Assembly (NCBI GenBank): GCA_020854055.1 | Contig: JADZGD010000143.1 | Location: 79,348-143,347, forward strand | Reading direction: 5' to 3' | Length of the DNA stretch: 64,000 bases | Origin: Bryobacterales bacterium | GTDB taxonomy: Bacteria; Acidobacteriota; Terriglobia; Bryobacterales; Bryobacteraceae | Part shown: piece by piece, positions 11,101-18,913 of the stretch | How positions within the stretch are numbered: the stretch's first letter is position 1 | Layout of the letters: every line of letters begins with the position of its first letter | The notes under the pieces: model-generated | Database searches by the model: none | Told to the model about the DNA's origin: nothing | Seen by the model: only the letters and a program-made list of their open reading frames with translations | Program-made: the position numbers and the translations under genes

Positions 11101-13602
11101 TCAACGGTTGCGCCAGCCGCCGAGCGTCTCCAGAATTCCCCGGCGTTTGCGCAGCAGAACCTCGATCACGTTCAGTGCTACCGCTAATGCCAGCAGCAGC
11201 GGCCACAGGCTCATACTGGAAAGCTGCGACCGCCCGCCAGGGTCGAAGATCCCGGCTGGGGCGGGTTGGTAATGGCCGCCTGTAAACTGGGCGATCTGCT
11301 TCAGCAGGAGTTCGTTTGAGCCGAACTCGCTCAACTCCTGTTCCTCGCGGTAAACGCCCGTCTCCGGGAACGCGCGCGAGTCTTCGAGCGGCCGGATCCG
11401 GAAGAGCCCGTGCCGGTTGCCAATCGCCACGTGGCCGCGATACGAGCGGGCGGCAGTCTTACGCACCTCCACGGGTTGCTGGAATCCTTCCGGTCCGAAG
11501 ACGAAAATCTCCGGCATCTTCACGGGTTCAGCCACCCTGCGCGAGAGGTGATAATCCACCACCAGTTCACCGTTGGCGCTGTCAAACCGGGCGGCTGCCT
11601 CACCATCTTCGGTATGCGGCAGCAGGTCGCGAACGGCGTTGCCCCAGAACCTGTCGTAACCTCTCCAGGAGACCCACTGCGACGCCCATCGGGACTTGGC
11701 ATCGGACGTGAAGATGGCTGCCCGGCCCAAGCCGTACTGCCAGCGCGCATACAACGGATCGCGCCGTTCGATGCTCAACACGGTTTCAGCGGAAGGTTTG
11801 GCAATGAAGCGCACGTAGCCTCCCAGCGGCGGGGCCTGTTCCATGCCCACACCCTCCAGGATCTCGGCCTTTTTCATGACTACCGGATAGACGGGCTTCT
11901 CGATCGCGGTGGAACCGGTGTGCTCCATCACGTCACGCAGCAGGATCCGCTCCAGCCCCGAGGGGTCGGTCAGAAAATAAGACTTGCCGCGCGCAAGCGT
12001 TGCCACTTTCTCCAGGTACGCCCGGTTGACATCCTGTCCGAGCCCGACGGTCGAGATGGTGACGCGCTGCTCGGACGCCTCCCGCGCCAGCGACAGGCTG
12101 TCGCCCTCCTCCGAAATCCCGTCGGTCAGCAACACGATGTGCTTGTAGGTAGCAGGCACCGGGACAATTCGCCGGTAGGACTCGTTGAGCGCGGGCGCTA
12201 TCTGCGTTCCGCCATCCGGCATAATCCCGGCAATCAGCCGTTTGATTAGCGAGCGGTCCTCGGCCTTGCGGATCGGTACGGCCCATTGGAACGAGTTATC
12301 GAAGATCAGCACGCCGACGCTGTCGATGGGGCGCAGGTTCTCGATTACTCCGATCGCCGCCAGCCGCGCCAGTTCGATCTTTCGCCCTTCCATCGAGGAC
12401 GACTTGTCGATGACCAACACCACGCAGGTACCTTCGGGCGAGCGCGGAGGAGCCAGATCGGCCGGCAGCGCGCGTGCGAGCGCATCTTCGGCGCCCTTGT
12501 GATCGGCGTAAACGTTGCGCTCGCCGCCGATCACCAGCAAGCCGCCACCCTGCTTGACGAAGTCTTCCAAGGCCGACTTGCGCTCGGGAGGGATCGCCTC
12601 CAGGTTGGTGTTGTTTAGAACCACCATCTGGTAGCCGCCGAGATCGATGGCGCCGAGCGAGGGTACCCGCTCTACCTCAAACCGCGAATTGGTGAGCATC
12701 GCCATGAAATGGCGCTCAGCGGGAAGCGGATCGCCGGAAACGTAGAGAACTTTGGGCTCTCGCAGTGTGATGGCGCGTGCGAACTGCACTTCGCCGAGCC
12801 GCCCGGCCTTCACTGTTCCCGAAACTTCAATCGCGCCGCTAACGCTGAGACTGGCGTGAACCCGAAGCTGATTCGACCCCTGGCTGATGGCCACCGGATT
12901 ACTGCCCAGGCTCTTGCCCTCCACGCTGATCTGGACCGAACCGGCAGCATCGCGGGGTGAGGTGACCATCAGGTCGATAGGAAAGCGGTCCCCGGAGTAG
13001 GCGATCGATGGCATGGTGACCGAATCGAGATGCAGTTCCGGTTTAGGCTTTCCGGCCAGCGGAAAGGTATCAATGGGAATCCCCAGATTTCTCGCCTGCC
13101 AGGCGCCACGCGCCACGGAGCCGGAATTCTCCTTACCATCGGATATGAGCACCAGGCGTGGCACCCGGCCTGGCGGCATGGCGCCGAGCGCCTCGCGAAT
13201 GGCTGCCTCCAGGTCAGTGGACCGTCCGGCTTCACCCGCCGTGTGCAACAGGCGCCAGGAGCCGTTATTTTCGGCGGGCTCTATCCGCCGTGTGCTCCGG
13301 GCGAAAGGAATGACGATCGTCCAGTTGCTGCCGCGGTGTTTCTGAATCCCGGTCACCAGTTCGGAGGCATGGGCCAGGTCGTCACCCGATACGCTGGCCG
13401 ACGTATCCACCAGCAGCGCCACCGCCATCCGGCTATCCGAGTAAGTGGCCCGCGGTTCGGCCAAGGCCAGCAGAATCAGGAAGAACGTCACCCCCTTGAT
13501 CCAGCAGCGCACACGGTGGCGGGTCTCCTGGCGGCACTGGTACGCCGCCCATATCAACGGCAGTGGCGCCAGCAGCAACAGCCATGGACTGGCGAAACTC
13601 AC
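11101..13602 (-). CDS. Membrane-anchored double von Willebrand factor A protein
   Basis: 833 residues from a GTG at 13602 whose GTGA overlaps the stop of the preceding gene; the longer open frame to 13782 lies inside that gene. Two N-terminal hydrophobic segments (SPWLLLLAPLPLIWAAY; GVTFFLILLALAEP) precede a first VWA domain with MIDAS LLVDTSASVSGDD, a glutamine-amidotransferase-like stretch (QMVVLNNTNLEAIPPER, KQGGGLLVIGGE), and a second VWA with VLVIDKSSSMEGRKIELA. A C-terminal transmembrane helix (LWPLLLALAVALNVIEVLL) anchors it. It probably forms a periplasmic metal-dependent adhesion or assembly scaffold with the MoxR-BatA system; client unknown. Confidence 0.85.
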   Translation of the reverse strand: MSFASPWLLLLAPLPLIWAAYQCRQETRHRVRCWIKGVTFFLILLALAEPRATYSDSRMAVALLVDTSASVSGDDLAHASELVTGIQKHRGSNWTIVIPFARSTRRIEPAENNGSWRLLHTAGEAGRSTDLEAAIREALGAMPPGRVPRLVLISDGKENSGSVARGAWQARNLGIPIDTFPLAGKPKPELHLDSVTMPSIAYSGDRFPIDLMVTSPRDAAGSVQISVEGKSLGSNPVAISQGSNQLRVHASLSVSGAIEVSGTVKAGRLGEVQFARAITLREPKVLYVSGDPLPAERHFMAMLTNSRFEVERVPSLGAIDLGGYQMVVLNNTNLEAIPPERKSALEDFVKQGGGLLVIGGERNVYADHKGAEDALARALPADLAPPRSPEGTCVVLVIDKSSSMEGRKIELARLAAIGVIENLRPIDSVGVLIFDNSFQWAVPIRKAEDRSLIKRLIAGIMPDGGTQIAPALNESYRRIVPVPATYKHIVLLTDGISEEGDSLSLAREASEQRVTISTVGLGQDVNRAYLEKVATLARGKSYFLTDPSGLERILLRDVMEHTGSTAIEKPVYPVVMKKAEILEGVGMEQAPPLGGYVRFIAKPSAETVLSIERRDPLYARWQYGLGRAAIFTSDAKSRWASQWVSWRGYDRFWGNAVRDLLPHTEDGEAAARFDSANGELVVDYHLSRRVAEPVKMPEIFVFGPEGFQQPVEVRKTAARSYRGHVAIGNRHGLFRIRPLEDSRAFPETGVYREEQELSEFGSNELLLKQIAQFTGGHYQPAPAGIFDPGGRSQLSSMSLWPLLLALAVALNVIEVLLRKRRGILETLGGWRNR

Positions 13603-15548
13603 GATGCCCTCCGCGCGGTTGAGGGTGGCCGCCGGCGAGTCAGAAATCGCGGGCGCTTCGGCTTCATTCCCTCGGAACGCCCAGCCGGGTGTGCTGCCGG
13701 CGCGGATGGCAGGCGGCCCCGGCCATACAACTGCCATTCGAGCACCAGGCCGGCCAACCCCAGCAGTGCAAGCAACGGCCACAACTCGCGATTGGCAGGA
13801 CCGGCGGTGGATGCCGATGGAATACCCCGGCGCGCCTGCCGGGGCGCCAGCCAGACGGCATCGGCCATTTGCGGCAGAATTTGCGAATAGACCAGTTCCC
13901 GATCCCCGGTCTGGACTCGAACCGTGCCCGGAGTCGCCGTGAAAAACCGCGCCGTATTGCCCTCCAGCGTGTAGGGCAACGATTCCTGGTTGTCCGCGGT
14001 CACCCGCAGACCGGCCAGATCGGTATCCGGTTCAAACGTTACGGTGGTGCCGCCCACCGTCGTGGCGCTCAACTCCCGCCGGCGGAACAACTCCGGCGCC
14101 ATCCAGCGCAGCGTATTGGCGAACAGCAACGGCGCAGCCAGCTCATAGCGCATCTCGGAACGCTCCGGATGGAAGCCGAGCAGCACCATTTTCGGCTTGC
14201 CGGGCCGCGCCAGAATAATCGGCCCGGTGTCAGTCTCGGCGATTGGAATGTCTCCGGGCGCGGCGGCAAACACCTCGGTCTGCTTCAATCGCAGGTCCTT
14301 GGTTCGCAAGCCGGCGGCCAGGGGGTGATCGGAACGCCATCGCGCCAGCGCAACATTGTGCTCCACGTAGCGCACTGGAATGGGAGATCGGTTGATGGGC
14401 GGTTCGATCCAGATGCTATCCACCACCGGCAATGAGTCGGGGCAAAAGCGGTCCAGCACTACGATGCCCGACTCGACGGGGTGATAGGCCGATGGCCGCT
14501 CGAACCGCGCCTGCATCCACGAGTTCGCGGCTAACACAGGCCGGAACGAATCCGGGTCGTCAGAAAACACTGTCACCGGTACGGATGGTTCCGACGGTAC
14601 CTCGAGCGTCGCGCGGTCATCGTCAGGAAACGAGTCGGCCGTCAACAGTCGTGCTTCGAGCCACCCCCCGGACCGGTTCCGGTAACGGAAATCAATAATC
14701 TTCTCCTCGCCAGGCGCCAGGGTAGCCGTCCGTGTTCCCACCGGCGCGCCGGCAAACAGCAGTCCAACTCGAACAGTCTGCGCGGTCCGGCTGTAGTTGT
14801 GGGCTGCCACCGAGATCTCCCACAACTGGGGATCCTCGGCGGCGCGGTGAACGGTCAGCCTGCGCAACCCGAAATTGTCACCCGGCGGCGGAAGCGAGAT
14901 CAGCCGGAGATTCGGCGGCGCAGCGACTTGCCCCAGGTCCGTGCGCGGAATCCGGCCGGCGCCGATGTAAACGATCTCGCCCGGCTGACGGGATTCGAGC
15001 CGTTGCATCCGGCGGGCAAGCGCGAACGCCTGTGGCAGGTTGAGTGCCGACGAAGACGGCCGCGATTGGGCAATGGCGCGGGCGAGCACGCGGCGATTCG
15101 ACTCGAAACCGATAGCCGGCGTAGCCAGCGCGTCGGCGCGGATCACCATCACCCGGTCGCGTTCAGGGAGCGCGCGCAGATAGGCTAGCGCGGAGGCCCG
15201 CGCCGCAGTCATCAATACGCCTTTGGGGCCGCGAGCCGACATCCATGCCGATGTGTCAAGAATCAGGACATGATCCCGGGTGCCGGCGTCCGGATCACCA
15301 AATCGCAACTGCGAGATAGCCAGCAGCAGCAGGGCCACACTGATCAACTGGAGCGCCAATGACCATGGCTGCTGAATTCTCCGGCGATGGCGCACCGCCG
15401 ATGGCCTGTCGGCGCTTTGCCAGAATCGCAACGTGGCTACCGCCTGGCGCCGCCGGGAGCGATCGAGCAGGTAGAGCGCCACCAACACCCCGGAAGCGGC
15501 GGCAAACAGGCCAAGTAATTCGCCCAGGCTAAGATTCAGCAGGAACAT
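13599..15548 (-). CDS. BatA-N-domain membrane protein with VWA-like region
   Basis: 649 residues. The N-terminus has the BatA-type pair of membrane helices (LGELLGLFAAASGVLVALYLL and WSLALQLISVALLLLAIS) separated by a basic linker (DRSRRRQAVATLRFW). It is followed by a VWA-like fold starting DHVLILDTSAWMSARG; the MIDAS DxSxS is degenerate here (DTSAW), so metal binding may be lost. A C-terminal helix (LLALLGLAGLVLEWQL) and a very basic tail follow. The gene lies between DUF58 and the double-VWA gene, overlapping the latter by 4 nt, and is probably a membrane component of the same assembly. Confidence 0.84.
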   Translation of the reverse strand: MFLLNLSLGELLGLFAAASGVLVALYLLDRSRRRQAVATLRFWQSADRPSAVRHRRRIQQPWSLALQLISVALLLLAISQLRFGDPDAGTRDHVLILDTSAWMSARGPKGVLMTAARASALAYLRALPERDRVMVIRADALATPAIGFESNRRVLARAIAQSRPSSSALNLPQAFALARRMQRLESRQPGEIVYIGAGRIPRTDLGQVAAPPNLRLISLPPPGDNFGLRRLTVHRAAEDPQLWEISVAAHNYSRTAQTVRVGLLFAGAPVGTRTATLAPGEEKIIDFRYRNRSGGWLEARLLTADSFPDDDRATLEVPSEPSVPVTVFSDDPDSFRPVLAANSWMQARFERPSAYHPVESGIVVLDRFCPDSLPVVDSIWIEPPINRSPIPVRYVEHNVALARWRSDHPLAAGLRTKDLRLKQTEVFAAAPGDIPIAETDTGPIILARPGKPKMVLLGFHPERSEMRYELAAPLLFANTLRWMAPELFRRRELSATTVGGTTVTFEPDTDLAGLRVTADNQESLPYTLEGNTARFFTATPGTVRVQTGDRELVYSQILPQMADAVWLAPRQARRGIPSASTAGPANRELWPLLALLGLAGLVLEWQLYGRGRLPSAPAAHPAGRSEGMKPKRPRFLTRRRPPSTARRAS

Positions 15549-15563
15549 GGCCGTCGCTTCCCG

Positions 15564-16454
15564 TCACTTTTGCGCCACCCCTTGGGCTCGCATCAGCGAC
15601 CCGAAGATTGCATCCTCCAACGCCAGCGACGTGGAGAGACCCACGTACCGCCCGCCGGTGCGGTAGGCCAACGATTGCAGCCGGCGGCCGTAATCGTCGA
15701 AAGCAGCCGTGTAACGCTGCCGGGCGTCCTGGTCAAACGAGACTTCGAGCCGCTGGCCGCTCTCCAGGTCGGTCAACTCCAGTTCGCCGTCCCAGGGGGG
15801 CGTGCGGTCTTCTTCCGCCCACAGGTGGATCAACAGCAGTTCATGTCCAAAATCGGCCATAAACTGGAGGGGGCGTTCCGCATCGCCGTCATCGAGAAAA
15901 TCAGATATGACGATCACCAAACCACGCTGGCTGTAGGTGGAGATGAACTGCCGCGCCAGTTCTTCGAAATTGGTCCGCGAGCCCAGGCTGAGGCCGCTCA
16001 AAAAGTCCACCGCCGGGCCAATCCGATGCCGCCCTCCCGCGCACTTGAACGATTCCCCGAACCGCTCCGCGAACGGGTGGATCGCCACCGTATCCAGCCG
16101 CACCAGCGCGATGTAGGCGAGCGCTGCCGCCAGTTGCCTGGAATAGTCGAATTTTCGTGGATTGCCTGTTTCCATCGACCGGCTGGTATCCAGAAGCAAC
16201 CTGACCGGCACCCGGGGCTCCACCTGGAACATCTTCAGAAACATCTTCTCCAAGCGAAGATAAGCACGCCAGTTCACGGCGCGCAGATCATCGCCCTGGT
16301 GGAAGTGGCGGTGATCCAGGAATTCCTGGCCGGCGCCGGAGAAGCGGGACAGATTGTGACCACCCGCCAGACCGCCGAACGAGCGCTGCCACTGAATGGC
16401 CAGCCGTTCCAGCTTCTCCAGGAATTGGCGATCGATCAGTGTCTCTTCCGGCAA
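15564..16454 (-). CDS. DUF58 domain protein
   Basis: 296 residues. GAGQEFLDHRHFHQGDDLRAVNWRAYLR matches the DUF58 hallmark (GxxxxFxxxRxYxxGDDxRxIDW), and DTSRSMETGNPRKF supplies a VWA-like MIDAS. The TTG at 16454 is the usable start. DUF58 proteins are near-constant partners of MoxR ATPases and VWA proteins; they are thought to act with them in maturation of envelope or metal-containing complexes. The gene starts 23 nt after moxR and ends 15 nt before the BatA-like gene, so it belongs to that operon. Confidence 0.92.
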   Translation of the reverse strand: MPEETLIDRQFLEKLERLAIQWQRSFGGLAGGHNLSRFSGAGQEFLDHRHFHQGDDLRAVNWRAYLRLEKMFLKMFQVEPRVPVRLLLDTSRSMETGNPRKFDYSRQLAAALAYIALVRLDTVAIHPFAERFGESFKCAGGRHRIGPAVDFLSGLSLGSRTNFEELARQFISTYSQRGLVIVISDFLDDGDAERPLQFMADFGHELLLIHLWAEEDRTPPWDGELELTDLESGQRLEVSFDQDARQRYTAAFDDYGRRLQSLAYRTGGRYVGLSTSLALEDAIFGSLMRAQGVAQK

Positions 16455-16477
16455 CGGAACCCCGCCTTATCGGACGT

Positions 16478-17467
16478 CTAACGAGCGGCCGCGGTCACGC
16501 TCTGAATGATTTCGGTCAGCAGCGACTCCGGCGTCTGGCCATCGGCATGCGCATCGAAGTTCAGAATGATGCGATGCCGCAGCACGGAGGGAGCCACCGT
16601 CTGAATGTCATCTACACTCAGATGCAACCGTCCGTGGAGCAGAGCCAGTACGCGGCCACACTCCACCAGGGCCTGCGCTCCACGCGGCGAACTGCCATAA
16701 CGGATGTACTTGTCGGACGAGGCGTGCGCCCGGGCCGTTCCGGGCTGCGTCGCCATCACCAGGTCCACCGCAAACTCCTGTACATGGGGCGCCACCAACA
16801 CCTGCCGGCACACCGCCCGCAGGCGCAGAATTGCGTCACGGCCGATTATGGGCTCCAGGTGGACATCCTCTTGCTGGATCGTCCGCTCGACAATCCGGTT
16901 CAGGTCGTCGCGCGATGGGTAGTTCACCAGTATTTTCATCAGGAAGCGGTCCAGTTGCGCTTCCGGCAACGGGTAGGTGCCTTCCATCTCGATTGGATTC
17001 TGGGTTGCCATGACCAGGAACGGCGCATCCAATTCATGGGTGGTGGTACCGCTGGTGACGGTCCGCTCCTGCATCGCTTCCAGCAGCGCGGACTGCGTCT
17101 TCGGCGTGGCACGATTGATCTCGTCCGCCAGCACAAGGTTGGCAAAGACCGGACCGGGCTGAAAGCGCAACGATTTGGACCCGTTGGAATCTGTTTCAAG
17201 GATCATGCTGCCGACAATGTCGGCGGGCATCAGATCGGGGGTAAATTGGATGCGCGAGTACTTCAAGCGGAGCACTCGAGCCAGCGTTCGAAGCAGCGTG
17301 GTCTTCCCCAGCCCCGGCACGCCTTCGAGCAGCACGTGCCCGCCGGCCAGCAGACAGATCAGCACCCCATCTACGACATCCTGCTGTCCAACAATAACCT
17401 TGGCGATTTCCTGGCGGACCTGCTCGAGCTGAGCAACAGCAACCTGGAAAATCTCGTCAGTCTGCAC
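16478..17467 (-). CDS. MoxR-family AAA+ ATPase
   Basis: 329 residues: Walker A EGVPGLGKTTLLRTLA, Walker B NLVLADEINRATPKTQSALLEAMQE, sensor region FLVMATQNPIEMEGTYPLPEAQLDRF, and the AAA_lid_2 C-terminus. These are canonical MoxR features; MoxR proteins act as chaperone-like ATPases on VWA-protein clients. It is the first gene of a four-gene minus-strand operon (MoxR, DUF58, BatA-like, VWA). The start is GTG 17467; an ATG a few bases upstream is out of frame. The group II intron fossil lies about 110 nt upstream, so the operon promoter must be in that gap or read through it. Confidence 0.95.
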   Translation of the reverse strand: MQTDEIFQVAVAQLEQVRQEIAKVIVGQQDVVDGVLICLLAGGHVLLEGVPGLGKTTLLRTLARVLRLKYSRIQFTPDLMPADIVGSMILETDSNGSKSLRFQPGPVFANLVLADEINRATPKTQSALLEAMQERTVTSGTTTHELDAPFLVMATQNPIEMEGTYPLPEAQLDRFLMKILVNYPSRDDLNRIVERTIQQEDVHLEPIIGRDAILRLRAVCRQVLVAPHVQEFAVDLVMATQPGTARAHASSDKYIRYGSSPRGAQALVECGRVLALLHGRLHLSVDDIQTVAPSVLRHRIILNFDAHADGQTPESLLTEIIQSVTAAAR

Positions 17468-17574
17468 AGCTTCATTTTAACGTCGAAATAAACATAGGTA
17501 AGCGGCCGCCCGCTGCCGGCTTCCGCCGCCCGGTCAGGATGGATCGCTCCACCCTCAGCCCCGAATCCGGCACA

Positions 17575-17850
17575 AACGGCAGATCTCCCGAGGTAAGTTC
17601 GACCGTCTTCAGCCCGTAACCGCTGGATTTATAACCAGTGCCCTTGATGGATGTGGACTTCGCGATCACCTGCTCGCTCGTCTTACACCGCATGCCGCTG
17701 ATCCGGTTCTTGTACATCGGCCCGCACCTTTGCTCCACGCTTCTTTCAGGCCCGCGTCGCGGCGGCGCCCTTGCGTTTCGCAATGACTTCGCCTCCATCC
17801 GCTTGTCAAAGGGACTTTCACCATCGAGTGGCCGAACATGCCCGGCACAC
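17575..17850 (-). mobile_element. Group IIC intron remnant (5' domain I, 3'-truncated)
   Basis: Read on the minus strand from 17850, the DNA begins GTGTGCCGGGCATG, then GGTGAAAGTCCC, AACGCAAGGG, CTGAAAGAAGCG, GAGCAAAGGT, ACAAGAACCGGATCAGCGGC and CTTACCTCGGGAGATCTG. This order and wording match domain I of bacterial class C group II introns such as the Oceanobacillus O.i.I1 ribozyme as I remember it. No reverse transcriptase ORF and no domain V/VI hairpin follow; moxR begins about 110 nt later. It is therefore a 3'-deleted fossil. It starts 9 nt past a terminator hairpin, the preferred class C target. Confidence 0.82.
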
Positions 17851-17858
17851 AATGAAGA

Positions 17859-17887
17859 GGCCGCCCGGCGGGGTTCACCAGGCGGCC
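17859..17887 (-). terminator. Terminator hairpin and intron insertion target
   Basis: GGCCGCC (17859-17865) and GGCGGCC (17881-17887) form a 7-bp stem with a 15-nt loop. On the minus strand it is followed by TCTTCATT and then the GTGTG intron boundary. It lies about 47 nt past the stop of the 148-residue membrane protein gene and likely terminates it. Confidence 0.65.
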
Positions 17888-17933
17888 CGAAACGCTTGAG
17901 AGGAAAACAACAAGTATTACTGCCAACTCGCGA

Positions 17934-18380
17934 CTACGCGGCTGAGCCGATAGCTTGCCGCTCACCCATTGAATTCGCGAAGTGGCTGATGATCTCGGCC
18001 ATCTCAGAAAGAACCCTTCGCGCGTAGACCGGAGAAGTCTCAGGTACCACGCGATAAAGCACGGACATGACGCGGAAATCGATGCGCAGCATCAAGCGCT
18101 CCATTCCGCTACCCTCGTCCTGGAAATTACCGGCATGGCTGAGCAAGTATGTGATCACCCGGTAGTCACGGGAAAGCGCCGAGTGGATCCCATCCAACGA
18201 AACATCCGCGGAGCCGGCCAGCACCGGCTGCAGTTCCAGGAAACCAAGCTGATTCGCTTCGGCTACCCGCCGCGCATAATCCTGGGCAGTACGCGCGCTC
18301 AATATCAGCAGACACGTATACCGGAACCAGTAAACAAATAGCGCGACCGAAAAGATGATAATAAATATGCTTGCTACCAT
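17934..18380 (-). CDS. Small membrane-anchored protein of unknown function
   Basis: 148 residues. One N-terminal transmembrane helix (ASIFIIIFSVALFVYWFRY and the following LLIL) is followed by an alpha-helical cytoplasmic domain with YARRVAEANQLGFLELQPVL and a C-terminal helical part (LMLRIDFRVMSVLYRVV, ARRVLSEMAEIISHFAN). I do not recognise a named family. The ATG at 18380 is clear and the gene ends at a terminator hairpin. It stands alone between the MoxR operon and nrdJ, and the divergent nrdJ shares its upstream gap. Confidence 0.72.
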   Translation of the reverse strand: MVASIFIIIFSVALFVYWFRYTCLLILSARTAQDYARRVAEANQLGFLELQPVLAGSADVSLDGIHSALSRDYRVITYLLSHAGNFQDEGSGMERLMLRIDFRVMSVLYRVVPETSPVYARRVLSEMAEIISHFANSMGERQAIGSAA

Positions 18381-18780
18381 CCAGGTCCTTTCAGCCCGCA
18401 GCTATCCCGTAACCGCGGAGCTCGAACTCGCTACAATGAATTTCCAACCTGAGAATAGCATCACGCCTGTCCCTCACCAAGCTATTTTGCGGTAATACGA
18501 AGATTTTTTCTAGGTGTAATAGAACTTCAACTATTCAAGTACCAATTGCCATCCGAGAAGTCGACGCCGTTAGCGACGGCATCGTCACCTCCCGCACCGG
18601 GCCTCGGGCCATGGCGCTGTGCCAGCGTTCAGCGATCTCGACAAGTCGCTCATGTTGCGAATTAATGGATGAGTTGCGGATCTAATACTCTTTTGTCATA
18701 ATAGAAGTAGCGATGTGTCCCTCTTCGGGCGCCAGGGGGAGCTGACTTCCTGACATGTGGTTTTGCCTGGATGTCAACAC
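18381..18780. other. Gap upstream of nrdJ
   Basis: AT-richer than its surroundings. It holds a 5-bp hairpin GCCGT-TAGCG-ACGGC near 18566-18580. On the minus strand a short frame (18535-18699) reads from an ATG but is broken by TAG at 18684-18682; after it come coding-like residues ERLVEIAERWHSAMARGP, so this may be the debris of a lost gene. I looked for a cobalamin riboswitch B12 box and did not find one. Confidence 0.35.
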
Positions 18781-18782
18781 CT

Positions 18783-18841
18783 TTGTAACCGCCTGATACT
18801 ACTTATAGAAAAAGTTCTTGACGGACCACTATATATTGGGG
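18783..18841 (+). promoter_or_regulatory. Tandem NrdR boxes and promoter region of nrdJ
   Basis: CCACTATATATTGGGG (18826-18841) matches the 16-bp NrdR consensus acaCwAtATaTwGtgt at about 13 positions. A second, weaker copy, ATACTACTTATAGAAA (18796-18811), starts exactly 30 bp upstream and keeps the C-w-A and T-a-T-w-G core. TTGTAA (18783) and TATAGA (18804) could be a -35/-10 pair with tight 15-bp spacing, the distal box covering the -10. Two boxes about three helical turns apart is the classical NrdR arrangement, so ATP/dATP-dependent repression of the reductase gene is inferred. Confidence 0.7.
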
Positions 18842-18913
18842 CACGATGGCTATTGTCCCCAGAGCGGAGGTTTTCTCGTTCTGGCACAATTCTCTATAGA
18901 AGGACCACTCACC

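Noticed and set aside
13603..13782. Upstream extension of the double-VWA protein
   Set aside because: It runs antiparallel in meaning to the BatA-like gene's own frame; the GTG at 13602 with GTGA overlap is the natural coupled start.
17472..17852. 126-residue minus-strand ORF
   Set aside because: It coincides with the group IIC intron domain I; its residues (for example LTSGDLPF) translate conserved intron RNA blocks, not a protein family.
17638..18027. 129-residue plus-strand ORF across the intron and the membrane protein gene
   Set aside because: Antisense to the intron remnant and to a better supported gene; no recognisable motif.
18381..18913. Cobalamin riboswitch before the B12-dependent reductase
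   Set aside because: I looked for the B12 box and its pairing partner on both strands and did not find them; NrdR boxes explain the regulation better.
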